From CAZMVU01 sp964569295 (GTDB taxonomy: Bacteria; Hydrogenedentota; Hydrogenedentia; Hydrogenedentales; JAGMZX01), in NCBI GenBank assembly GCA_964569295.1, contig CAZMVU010000206.1, positions 1 to 8,785 on the forward strand: DNA of 8,785 nt, written 5' to 3'. Positions 1 to 6,342 of the stretch are shown here, one piece after another. The translations under genes and the position numbers were made by a program. The notes under the pieces were generated by a model. The model ran no database searches, was not told the origin of the DNA, and worked only from the letters and a program-made list of their open reading frames with translations. The first letter of the stretch is position 1. Each line of letters starts with the position of its first letter.

Positions 1-10
1 GCGCGCAATA

Positions 11-308
11 GCGGTGGCAAGCCACCGCAGTCCAAAGTAGCGCCAACGGCATGGCGATCTCCGTCGTACGCTGGTAATCGCTATCACGGGACCGATTGCC
101 GAAAGGTGTGCGCCGCACCACGGCAAACGGCTAAAGAGTTACCTATGCGTCACGATGTATGCACGCTTTGGACTGCGGTGGCAAGTCACCGCAGTCCAAA
201 GTGGCGCTCACGGCATGGCTATCCCCGTCGCACGCGGGTATTCGCTGTCACGGGACAGATTGGCGAACCAAGTGCGCCCCCTTGCACCATACGGCTAGAG
301 AATTACGA
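11..308. repeat. Two diverged direct repeat copies of about 130 bp
   Basis: The segment beginning at 11 recurs beginning at 175 (period 164). Both start with gcggtggcaag, continue through caccgcagtccaaagt, and share acggcatggc, tcacgggac and cggcta further on. By eye the copies, roughly 11-144 and 175-308, agree at about four positions in five, with small length differences near the 3' end. The copies are non-coding as far as I can see: the short open frames that cross them start without a ribosome binding site and lie in different frames in the two copies. The pattern suggests a dispersed intergenic repeat or a decayed small element that duplicated locally. No transposase or target-site duplication is visible, and the left copy is close to the window edge. 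Confidence 0.75.
166..201. repeat. Perfect 15-bp palindrome with 6-nt loop
   Basis: The arms are CTTTGGACTGCGGTG (166-180) and CACCGCAGTCCAAAG (187-201), separated by gcaagt; a G-T pair could extend the stem to 16. The matching place in the upstream repeat copy keeps only the inner part, GCGGTGGC/GCCACCGC at 11-18 and 21-28 with a 2-nt loop. There is no T-run on either side, so it does not look like an intrinsic terminator. It could be a REP-like or MITE-like hairpin, or the structured core of the repeat. Confidence 0.8.
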
Positions 309-374
309 AACATGAAAGACGCGCCCCGACGCCCGCCGCCCCGCGCACCCGTGCGTGGCGGCTGCGCCGGCGCC

Positions 375-404
375 TTTTATGTCCCCGGCGTTACACGGTA
401 CAAT
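375..404 (+). promoter_or_regulatory. Possible sigma70-like promoter for the GT9 gene
   Basis: TACAAT at 399-404 matches the -10 consensus at five of six positions. The best spaced -35 candidate, TTTTAT at 375-380 with an 18-bp spacer, is poor. The start of transcription would be near 411, giving a leader of about 45 nt. The call rests mainly on the -10 box and its place in a locally less GC-rich patch. Confidence 0.35.
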
Positions 405-455
405 ACGCCGCACCTGAACAGCGCCGCCCGATCTTAGTCAGGAGAATATGGCACA

Positions 456-1691
456 GTGAAGCTCGACACCACACGCAAGGTCGATCGCTACGGCGGTGTC
501 GCGCTTTGTTGCGTACTCAGCGGTCTGCGCCGCATGGGAAAGGCGTTGCCGCCCTACAACCGCCCGATCCCGCCCATACGCCGTATCGCGTTCATCAAGC
601 TTGCTGAACAAGGCGCCACAGTGCTCGCCAACGGCGTGCTGCACCGGGCGGCCGATCTGGTGGGCCGGGAGAATATCTTCTTCTGCGTGTTCGAGAAAAA
701 CCGCACCATTCTGGATCTGCTCGACATCGTGCCGGCGAAAAATGTATTTGTGGTGCGGGACGACAATTTCTTCGTGTTCGTTGCGGATGTACTGCGTATG
801 CTGTGGCGGATGCGGCGGGAACGGATCGATACGACCATCGACATGGAGTTGTTCGCGCGGGTGTCCACCATTCTCGCCTTCCTGAGCGGGGCGCGGCGGC
901 GTGTGGGCCTGCACAAGTTCGCCAATGAAGGGTTGTACCGCGGCGATTTGCTCACGCACCGCGTGCAGTACAATCCGTACCACCATATGAGCGTGCACTA
1001 CGATGTGCTCTTCGCTGCCGCCCAACGCGATTCCCGCGAATACCCGCTGCCGAAGTACGTACCCGAAGCGCTGCCGCATCACCTGCCGGCTTTCGAGCCG
1101 CCGCCGGAGGATAAGACGTACATTGAGGGGCTGCTCGAGGAACACGGCGTCGCGCCGGATACCGGCCCTGTGGTGGTGTTCAACCCGAAAGTGGGCGATA
1201 TCATGCCCATCCGCCGGTGGGCGCCGGAGAAGTTCGCCGCACTCGCCCAGCGCCTGCTCGATGCGTACCCGCAGGCACGCATATTCATCACGGGGCTGCC
1301 CGAGGAACACGAAGGCGTGGATGCACTGTGCATGGCTATCGGCAGTGATCGGGCGGTGAATCTCGCTGGCAGCCTGAACTTGCGGCAGCTTATCGGGCTG
1401 CTCAGCATGGCCGATGCGCTGATTTCGACCGACAGCGGGCCGGCGCATTTCGCCGCACTTACCAGCGTCGAGGTCATCGTACTATTCGGTTCCGAGACCC
1501 CGACTTTGTACGGTCCACTCGGCGAGCACATTCACCCGGTGTACAAAGGCCTTGCGTGCAGCCCGTGCCTGAGCGCGGCCAACATGCGCGTTTCCTTCTG
1601 CCGGGACAACCAATGCATGAAGCGCATCCGTGTCGACGAGGTATTCGCGGCTACCCGCGACGCCCTCGATGCACGCCATTCAACGCACTGA
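456..1691 (+). CDS. Glycosyltransferase family 9 (heptosyltransferase-like) protein
   Basis: A 411-residue enzyme of the ADP-heptose:LPS heptosyltransferase family (GT9, GT-B fold), which transfers a sugar, usually heptose, from a nucleotide donor onto a lipopolysaccharide core or other surface glycan at the inner face of the cytoplasmic membrane. The N-terminal Rossmann half opens with RRIAFIKLAEQGATVLANGVL (about 42-62), the counterpart of the family's usual opening strand. The C-terminal half has FNPKVGD...RRWAPEKFAAL (242-263) and the donor-site signature STDSGPAH (324-331), followed by LFGSETPTLYGP (343-354). Four cysteines (368, 371, 382, 387) form the C-terminal cysteine cluster common in this family. 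Start: GTG at 456, 11 nt after AGGAG; an in-frame stop at 435-437 excludes a longer protein. About 40 residues precede the usual family start, and ATG codon 27 is an alternative. The exact sugar and acceptor cannot be read from sequence, and no other LPS genes are in view. Confidence 0.9.
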   Translation: MKLDTTRKVDRYGGVALCCVLSGLRRMGKALPPYNRPIPPIRRIAFIKLAEQGATVLANGVLHRAADLVGRENIFFCVFEKNRTILDLLDIVPAKNVFVVRDDNFFVFVADVLRMLWRMRRERIDTTIDMELFARVSTILAFLSGARRRVGLHKFANEGLYRGDLLTHRVQYNPYHHMSVHYDVLFAAAQRDSREYPLPKYVPEALPHHLPAFEPPPEDKTYIEGLLEEHGVAPDTGPVVVFNPKVGDIMPIRRWAPEKFAALAQRLLDAYPQARIFITGLPEEHEGVDALCMAIGSDRAVNLAGSLNLRQLIGLLSMADALISTDSGPAHFAALTSVEVIVLFGSETPTLYGPLGEHIHPVYKGLACSPCLSAANMRVSFCRDNQCMKRIRVDEVFAATRDALDARHSTH

Positions 1692-1733
1692 CCTGCGCCG
1701 GGAGGGCACGCGGCATGGGAGGACGAGGGGCCA

Positions 1734-1758
1734 ACGGCGTATCCCCGCGCCGTCTTTT
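1734..1758 (+). terminator. Probable intrinsic terminator after the GT9 gene
   Basis: ACGGCG (1734-1739) pairs with CGCCGT (1748-1753) across an 8-nt loop and is followed by CTTTT. It lies 43 bp after the glycosyltransferase stop, in the gap between two converging genes. The stem is short and the T-run is only four bases, so it is modest on the + strand. On the - strand the hairpin lacks a T-run. Confidence 0.4.
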
Positions 1759-1769
1759 CCGAATCTGTC

Positions 1770-3923
1770 TTACCGCATCAGCGTTACGGATGGAAAGCTC
1801 GAGGTAAGTCCGCCGGCGGCAGGCAGGTAGCAACCCACGGCATAGTCGGTCATCATGCGCGAGGCGCTGAACCGCCAGGCAAGCGTGACAATCGCATGCT
1901 TGAGCATGGCCACCCAGCGCACGGGCACGCCCTCGGCATTGCGATCATAAAACAAGGGCACCACTTCCTCCTCGAGCACGCGGAACACTTCCGCGAGATC
2001 ATAGGCATCCTGCGTTTCGGGGTCGGCGTGCTCATCGCCGCGCCCGATAGCAAAGCCATTGGCGCCATCGTAGCCCTCCGCCCACCAGCCGTCGAGCACC
2101 GAACAGTTGAGACCGCCGTTGAGGACGACCTTCTGCCCGCTGGTACCGCAGGCTTCGAGAGGGCGCCGGGGATTGTTGAGCCACAGATCGACACCCTGCA
2201 CCAGGTGGCGGCCGACGTTCATGTTGTAGTCCTCGACGAAGACGACCTTGCCCGCGAAACGCTTGTCCTGCGTAATGTCGAACACATTCTGAATAACCTG
2301 CTTGCCAAGGTCGTCCGCCGGGTGTGCCTTCCCCGCGAAGATGAGCTGGACCGGCTTGCCCTGCTTGTTCAAGAGTTTATCGAGCCGGTCGAGGTCACGT
2401 AGCAGGAGGTCCCCACGCTTGTAGGTGGCGTAGCGCCGGGCAAAGCCGATGGTGAGCGCATCCGGGTTGAGGATGGGGCGGCCGTTGGCCTCGGCGGGTT
2501 CGGGCAGCCCCTTGGCTTCCATCTGGGCGCGCCAGCGGCGGCGTACGAACTGGATGAGGCGCATCTTCATGATCTGGTGCTGCTCCCAGAACTCCGCATC
2601 GTCGATGTCTTCGGTTTTCTGCCATGTGCTTGCATGGGCCATTTGGACACACCACTTCTCGCCGAGGTACCGGCTGTACAGGCGTTCCATGGGCTGCGAG
2701 AGCCACGAGGGCACATGGATGCCGTTGGTGATATGGCCGATGGGCACCTCATGTACGGCGCGATCGGGCCAGAGCCCTTTCCACATGTCGCGGCTCACGT
2801 GGCTGTGCAGCGCGGACACGGCATTGCAATAGCGGGACATCTTTATGCCGAGGATTGTCATGCAGAACGGCTCGTCCGGATCGTCGGGGTTCATGCGGCC
2901 CAGCGACAGCAAATGCCCTTCATTGATGCCAAGCGCCTCGCGCAGCGGCCCGAGTGTGTTCAACACAAGGTCCGGGTCAAACCGGTCATGTCCTGCGGGT
3001 ACGGGGGTATGCGTGGTGAAGACCGTCTTGCGCGCTACCCGCTCCTGCACAGCGGCAAAGCTTATGCCATTACGCGTCATGAGGATACGTGCAAACTCGA
3101 ACACGCCAAAGGCACTGTGGCCCTCGTTGAGATGGATCACGCCGGGCAGAATGCCCATGGCGTCCAGGGCGCGCATGCCGCCCACGCCCAGCACCAATTC
3201 CTGGCGAATACGCGTCGTGGTGTCGCCGCCGTAGAGACCCGCGGTCAGTGCACGGTCTTCCTTCGTGTTGCGGTCGATATTCGTATCGAGCAGCACGAGG
3301 CGGCACCGGCCGACCTGGGCGGTCCACACGGCAGCATGAATACCCGCGTCATCATTGGTGCGCACCGTAACCACCAGCGTATTCCCGTCCGCATCTTCCG
3401 CGCGTTCCATGGGAAGCACGTCGACATCCGAGGAGAAATAGTGCTGTTGCTGCCAGCCCGTTTCGTCGAGCATCTGGGTAAAGTAGCCCTTGGCGTAAAA
3501 CAGGCCGACGCCAACCATGGGGATGCCGAGATCCGAAGCCGTTTTAAGGTGATCGCCCGCGAGCACGCCGAGCCCGCCCGAGTAGATGGGCAGCGATTCG
3601 TGGAGCCCGAACTCGGCGGAAAAATAGGCCACCGGCGCCGCACGCAGTGGCCCGGCATGCCAGTCGCCCCATGTGTTTTCCGCTTCGAGGTAGCCCTGTA
3701 GCCCATGAAAAGCGAAGGTGATGCGGGTTTCGAGGGCGAGTTCCTCGCTCTGCTGCTTCACGGTTTCCTCGGGCAAACGCTCGAGAAAGTCCACGGGGTT
3801 GTGGTTCACCTCGCGCCAAAGCTGCGGAGCGAGGTCGTGGAAGATTTGGACCACATAGGGATTCCAGGTCCAATACAGATTGCGCCCAAGTTCGCGCAGG
3901 CGCGGGATAATATCCGTGTGCAT
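1770..3923 (-). CDS. glgP: Alpha-glucan (glycogen/maltodextrin) phosphorylase
   Basis: A 717-residue GT35 phosphorylase, cytoplasmic, which releases glucose 1-phosphate from the non-reducing ends of alpha-1,4-glucans using pyridoxal phosphate. The N-terminus (about 8-50: LGRNLYWTWNP, then HNPVDFLERL) is the DUF3417-type domain of the bacterial/archaeal short phosphorylase branch. Core motifs follow: SAEFGLHESLPIYSGGLGVL (102-121), HLNEGHSAF (264-272), FTTHTPVPAGHDRF (302-315), ITNGIHVPSW (398-407) and GFARRYATYKR (493-503). The PLP site is EACGTSGQK at 590-598, so Lys598 should carry the cofactor; LNGGLNCSVLDGWWAEGYDG (601-620) is the expected continuation. The start ATG at 3923 lies 6 nt after AAAGGAG (3930-3936). 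It is shorter than the roughly 820-860 residues of several characterised members and lacks an obvious C-terminal extension, but all core motifs are present. No glycogen synthase or branching enzyme is nearby. The symbol is by family; substrate preference between glycogen and maltodextrin is not determinable. Confidence 0.93.
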   Translation of the reverse strand: MHTDIIPRLRELGRNLYWTWNPYVVQIFHDLAPQLWREVNHNPVDFLERLPEETVKQQSEELALETRITFAFHGLQGYLEAENTWGDWHAGPLRAAPVAYFSAEFGLHESLPIYSGGLGVLAGDHLKTASDLGIPMVGVGLFYAKGYFTQMLDETGWQQQHYFSSDVDVLPMERAEDADGNTLVVTVRTNDDAGIHAAVWTAQVGRCRLVLLDTNIDRNTKEDRALTAGLYGGDTTTRIRQELVLGVGGMRALDAMGILPGVIHLNEGHSAFGVFEFARILMTRNGISFAAVQERVARKTVFTTHTPVPAGHDRFDPDLVLNTLGPLREALGINEGHLLSLGRMNPDDPDEPFCMTILGIKMSRYCNAVSALHSHVSRDMWKGLWPDRAVHEVPIGHITNGIHVPSWLSQPMERLYSRYLGEKWCVQMAHASTWQKTEDIDDAEFWEQHQIMKMRLIQFVRRRWRAQMEAKGLPEPAEANGRPILNPDALTIGFARRYATYKRGDLLLRDLDRLDKLLNKQGKPVQLIFAGKAHPADDLGKQVIQNVFDITQDKRFAGKVVFVEDYNMNVGRHLVQGVDLWLNNPRRPLEACGTSGQKVVLNGGLNCSVLDGWWAEGYDGANGFAIGRGDEHADPETQDAYDLAEVFRVLEEEVVPLFYDRNAEGVPVRWVAMLKHAIVTLAWRFSASRMMTDYAVGCYLPAAGGLTSSFPSVTLMR

Positions 3924-3978
3924 GCCCCTCTCCTTTGGTATGACCCACGCCGCCGGGTCTGGGGCGCGGCATGCAATC

Positions 3979-4008
3979 AGTATATTATGCGATTAGTGCC
4001 CAAGACAA
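3979..4008 (-). promoter_or_regulatory. Predicted sigma70-like promoter of glgP
   Basis: On the - strand TTGTCT (4003-4008) and TATACT (3979-3984) are separated by 18 bp. The -10 box matches at five of six positions and the -35 box at four. Transcription would start near 3971, leaving a leader of about 48 nt that includes the Shine-Dalgarno site at 3930-3936. The -35 box lies inside one arm of a 12-bp inverted repeat (3997-4008 with 4148-4159). Confidence 0.55.
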
Positions 4009-4159
4009 TCCGGCGGGCAATCGGGTGTTTTCACCGTCCAAGAGCACGGGTAGCATCGCAAAAAGCGCAATCTTCGAGAACCGGTCTGCCGGTGCGTGGG
4101 CGCCACGATAGCCGCGTCAATAGAGGCCATTTCCGGGTATGGCGCGCTTGTCTTGGGCA
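3997..4159. repeat. 12-bp perfect inverted repeat spaced by 139 bp
   Basis: TGCCCAAGACAA at 3997-4008 is the exact reverse complement of TTGTCTTGGGCA at 4148-4159. The match does not extend further in either direction. The arms resemble terminal inverted repeats of a small non-autonomous element of 163 bp, but no target-site duplication is visible and there is no coding content. The left arm includes the predicted -35 box of glgP. Confidence 0.6.
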
Positions 4160-4183
4160 AGCGTGAAATAATGCCAAACAACC

Positions 4184-4214
4184 GGTGGAAAGGACCACCC
4201 CGATCCTTCCCACC
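4184..4214 (-). terminator. Probable terminator hairpin after ilvB
   Basis: In the - strand transcript GGTGGGAAGGA (4214-4204) pairs with TCCTTTCCACC (4194-4184) over 11 bp with a single G-U pair and a 9-nt loop. It begins 25 bp after the ilvB stop. The sequence that follows, GGTTGTTTGG, is only moderately T-rich, so it may terminate weakly or act mainly to protect the 3' end. Confidence 0.5.
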
Positions 4215-4238
4215 TGCATACTATAGGTATAACGCGGA

Positions 4239-6062
4239 CTAAAAGGCGTCGCTCGTTTCGAGCGTGGCGCCCCCGTCTTGCTTTTCCCGGCTTTGAATAT
4301 ACGGGCCGGTGATCATCTCTTCATACGGCATGCCGGGGCCCACCATCGGATAGACGAAGGCCTCCTTGTCCACCATGACCTCGAGGAAGGCGGGGCCCTC
4401 ATGCTTCACAAAGTCCTCGAGCGCACCGCGCAAATCGGCCTGCCGTTCGACACGCCGTGCAAACTCGAAACCATCCGCCTCGGCCGCCTTCACAAAATCT
4501 TTCTTGTGCAGCGTTTTGTCCGTGCCGGAGAAGCGGCTCCCGAAGTAGAGGGTCTGCCACTGGACCACCATGCCATCGCCCAGGTTGTTCAGCAGGAGAA
4601 CCTTAACCGGAACGTTGTAGGTGGTGCAGGTCTCGAGCTCGCCCAGATTCATACGCAGGCTGCCGTCGCCGTCGACATCCACCACGATCGTGTCTGGGCG
4701 GCCGAAGGCGGCGCCGATGGCGGCGGGCAGTCCGAAGCCCATGGTGCCCATCGACCCCGAGGTGAGCCAGGTGCGCGGGTGCTTGAAGTCGAAATGTTGC
4801 GCGGCGAACATCTGGTGCTGGCCAACGCCGGTGACAATGACCGCCTCGCCGCGGGTAATCTCATTCAACGTCTCGCACACGAGTTGGGGCTGAATAATGT
4901 CGGCGTTGCGGTTGAAGTCCTGCTTGTGGCGCTGTTTGAGCGCGGCCACATGTTCGAGCCAGGCGCTGTGGTCCACCTCGACCTTCTTGCCGTATTCGAG
5001 CAGGTCGGCGAGGGCGGTCTTCACATTCCCCGTGTGATGCCAGTCCGCCTGCTTCACCTTATTGATCTCGGCAGCGTCGATGTCTATATGGGCAATGCGC
5101 GCATTCCTTGCAAAAGCTTTGGGCACTCCCGCCACCCGGTCGTCGAACCGGGCGCCCAAGGCAATGAGAAAATCGCAGTCAAGCACGGCGTAGTTGGCAT
5201 AGGCTGTGCCGTGCATGCCGAGCATGTGCAGGCAGTGGCCGTCGGTCGTGTCCATCGCGCCGATACCCATGAGCGTGGTGACCACGGGAACTTGGAACTT
5301 CTCGCAGAACGCGCGCAACTCCGCGCTCGCTTCGCCGTTGATGACCCCGCCACCGGCGTACACCAGCGGATGCTTGCTCTCTTTGAGCATTTTGAAGAAG
5401 GCCTTGGCCTCGGGTTTCGAGAGGCGCGAGTTGTTGATCACGTCGATACGGCGCCGGTACCCGGTCATGGGTATCATGCCCTCGCCCAGGAAAGGGCGGA
5501 CGTGGTTCTGCACATCCTTCGGGATATCGATGACGACGGGGCCGGGCCGGCCGGTTCGCGCGATGTAAAACGCACTGCGCATCGTGATCTCGAGTTCTTC
5601 CTCATTTTTCACGAGGAAGACGTGCTTGGCGCACGCACTCATGATCCCGAAGACCGGCGCCTCTTGAAAGGCGTCTGTGCCAACGGACGCCCGCGCCACC
5701 TGCCCGCACACGACAACCAGCGGGATTGAATCGGCCATCGAATCGCGCACCGGGGTCACGCTGTTCGTGGCACCGGGGCCCGAGGTCACGAGCGACACGC
5801 CGACCTTGCCCGTCGTGCGTGCGTAGCCGGCGGCCATAAAGCCGGCGCCTTGTTCGTTGGCGGGCACCACGAGGTTGATCGCCTTGTTCGGGTTGTCTTT
5901 GTTATAGCGGAAGACGGCGTCATAGGTGGGCAGAATCGCGCCCCCCGAGTAGCCGAAGATCGTATCGACCCCTTCATCGGCCATGACCTGGATGACCGCA
6001 TCGGCGCCGCTCATTTCCACACCCGCCATGGGGTGGCCGGTTGTCTTCTTTGCCGTTGCCAT
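4239..6062 (-). CDS. ilvB: Acetolactate synthase (acetohydroxyacid synthase) large subunit
   Basis: A 607-residue thiamine-diphosphate enzyme that condenses two pyruvates to acetolactate, or pyruvate with 2-oxobutyrate, the first common step of valine, leucine and isoleucine synthesis. The N-terminal ThDP pyrimidine domain (about 17-185) has NEQGAGFMAAGYAR (69-82), with Glu70 the expected cofactor-activating glutamate, and LVTSGPGATN (91-100). The central domain (about 208-365) has the family-typical GARFDDRVAG (303-312). The C-terminal pyrophosphate domain has GDGS (465-468) and NN (492-493) bracketing the ThDP motif, then GMVVQWQ (497-503). Start: ATG at 6062, 9 nt after a strong GAGGAGG (6072-6078); the frame stays open to 6314, but that extension has no ribosome site and begins beside the rpsA terminator. 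No regulatory subunit (ilvN/ilvH) or ilvC is adjacent in this window. Residues next to Glu70 (PANE where RHE is usual) and YSGG at 38-41 (usually YPGG) are atypical; another ThDP carboligase activity is less likely but possible. Confidence 0.9.
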   Translation of the reverse strand: MATAKKTTGHPMAGVEMSGADAVIQVMADEGVDTIFGYSGGAILPTYDAVFRYNKDNPNKAINLVVPANEQGAGFMAAGYARTTGKVGVSLVTSGPGATNSVTPVRDSMADSIPLVVVCGQVARASVGTDAFQEAPVFGIMSACAKHVFLVKNEEELEITMRSAFYIARTGRPGPVVIDIPKDVQNHVRPFLGEGMIPMTGYRRRIDVINNSRLSKPEAKAFFKMLKESKHPLVYAGGGVINGEASAELRAFCEKFQVPVVTTLMGIGAMDTTDGHCLHMLGMHGTAYANYAVLDCDFLIALGARFDDRVAGVPKAFARNARIAHIDIDAAEINKVKQADWHHTGNVKTALADLLEYGKKVEVDHSAWLEHVAALKQRHKQDFNRNADIIQPQLVCETLNEITRGEAVIVTGVGQHQMFAAQHFDFKHPRTWLTSGSMGTMGFGLPAAIGAAFGRPDTIVVDVDGDGSLRMNLGELETCTTYNVPVKVLLLNNLGDGMVVQWQTLYFGSRFSGTDKTLHKKDFVKAAEADGFEFARRVERQADLRGALEDFVKHEGPAFLEVMVDKEAFVYPMVGPGMPYEEMITGPYIQSREKQDGGATLETSDAF

Positions 6063-6071
6063 AAGTTTGAA

Positions 6072-6078
6072 CCTCCTC
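6072..6078 (-). promoter_or_regulatory. Shine-Dalgarno site that fixes the ilvB start
   Basis: GAGGAGG on the - strand ends 9 nt before the ATG at 6062. It is near-perfect and decides between this start and the upstream in-frame ATG at 6314, which has no such site. Confidence 0.85.
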
Positions 6079-6095
6079 TTCCACGCGGGAAGCAG

Positions 6096-6101
6096 ATTAT
6101 C
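6096..6101 (-). promoter_or_regulatory. Possible -10 box for ilvB
   Basis: GATAAT on the - strand matches the -10 consensus at five of six positions, in a locally A-rich patch. No good -35 box is found 16-18 bp upstream. A start near 6089 would give a short leader of about 27 nt. Transcription reading through from rpsA, or a promoter farther up in the 280-bp gap, are alternatives. Confidence 0.3.
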
Positions 6102-6240
6102 GTTTTCGTCTTTTCCCAGGAACATGCATACGGCCCGGTGCGGCTGCGAGACCGCCGCCGATCTTTTTCCGGGCGCGCTGTCCGGCACGCACGGCTGACC
6201 GCCTGAACCGGTATCCACTTCCTGTACGTAAAACAGTGGC

Positions 6241-6263
6241 CGGGCGGGGTTTCCTTCCGCCCG
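6241..6263 (-). terminator. Second hairpin between rpsA and ilvB
   Basis: CGGGCGG (6263-6257 on the - strand) pairs with CCGCCCG (6247-6241) across a 9-nt loop, and TTTT follows 7 nt later. It lies 15 bp beyond the hairpin at 6279-6310. It could be a back-up terminator for rpsA or part of a folded leader in front of ilvB. Confidence 0.4.
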
Positions 6264-6278
6264 CCACACAGACAAATG

Positions 6279-6310
6279 GGGCGCCGGGTCTCGTCTGGAC
6301 CGCGGCGCCC
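6279..6310 (-). terminator. Strong hairpin after rpsA, likely terminator or attenuator
   Basis: GGGCGCCG (6310-6303 on the - strand) pairs perfectly with CGGCGCCC (6286-6279); inside it GGTC pairs with GACC around a 7-nt loop, leaving one bulged C. The 12-bp stem starts 32 bp after the rpsA stop and is followed by CATTTGTCTG, a weak T-rich tail. The position fits a terminator of rpsA; partial read-through to ilvB is possible. Confidence 0.55.
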
Positions 6311-6342
6311 GCATAGTAACAGGATGAGCAATCGAGAAGCAG

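Larger units (their letters stand above)
1..455. other. Non-coding leader region upstream of the GT9 gene
   Basis: No gene is supported in these 455 bases. Most of it (11-308) is the two-copy direct repeat with its palindrome. The remaining stretch, 309-455, is very C/G-rich, then turns less GC-rich around 374-404 where a promoter-like sequence lies, and ends in the Shine-Dalgarno site AGGAG at 440-444 that serves the glycosyltransferase. Open frames at 106-315 and 159-437 cover it but lack ribosome binding sites and protein-like character. Confidence 0.6.
3924..4238. other. Intergenic region between ilvB and glgP
   Basis: This 315-bp stretch has no supported gene. It contains the glgP ribosome binding site and promoter on the right-to-left path (3930-4008), a widely spaced 12-bp inverted repeat (3997-4008 and 4148-4159), a small hairpin at 4145-4163 (CGCTTG/CAAGCG), and the ilvB terminator hairpin at 4184-4214. 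Short open frames of 62 codons on the - strand (3993-4181 and 4031-4219) lack ribosome binding sites and overlap these elements. Confidence 0.6.

Noticed and set aside
106..437. Two overlapping open frames (106-315 and 159-437, + strand) in the leader region
   Set aside because: They cross the direct repeat and palindrome, have no ribosome binding site and show no recognisable protein features; they look like open frames due to high GC.
438..1448. Long - strand open frame of 336 codons opposite the glycosyltransferase
   Set aside because: Antisense shadow in GC-rich DNA; composition is rich in His/Arg/Gln without family motifs, while the + strand frame shows clear GT9 motifs and a Shine-Dalgarno site.
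2577..3701. + strand open frame of 374 codons opposite glgP
   Set aside because: Shadow frame with no recognisable domain; the - strand encodes a complete phosphorylase.
4145..4163. Small hairpin CGCTTG/CAAGCG as a further terminator
   Set aside because: Only 6 bp, no T-run in the - strand direction, and no + strand gene ends here; it partly overlaps the 12-bp inverted repeat arm.
4278..5729. Long + strand open frame of 483 codons opposite ilvB
   Set aside because: Shadow of the acetolactate synthase; no motifs and no ribosome binding site, and the opposite strand has full ThDP enzyme motifs.
6063..6314. N-terminal extension of ilvB by 84 residues from the ATG at 6314
   Set aside because: No ribosome binding site, overlaps the hairpin at 6279-6310, composition unlike the enzyme, and a strong GAGGAGG precedes the ATG at 6062.
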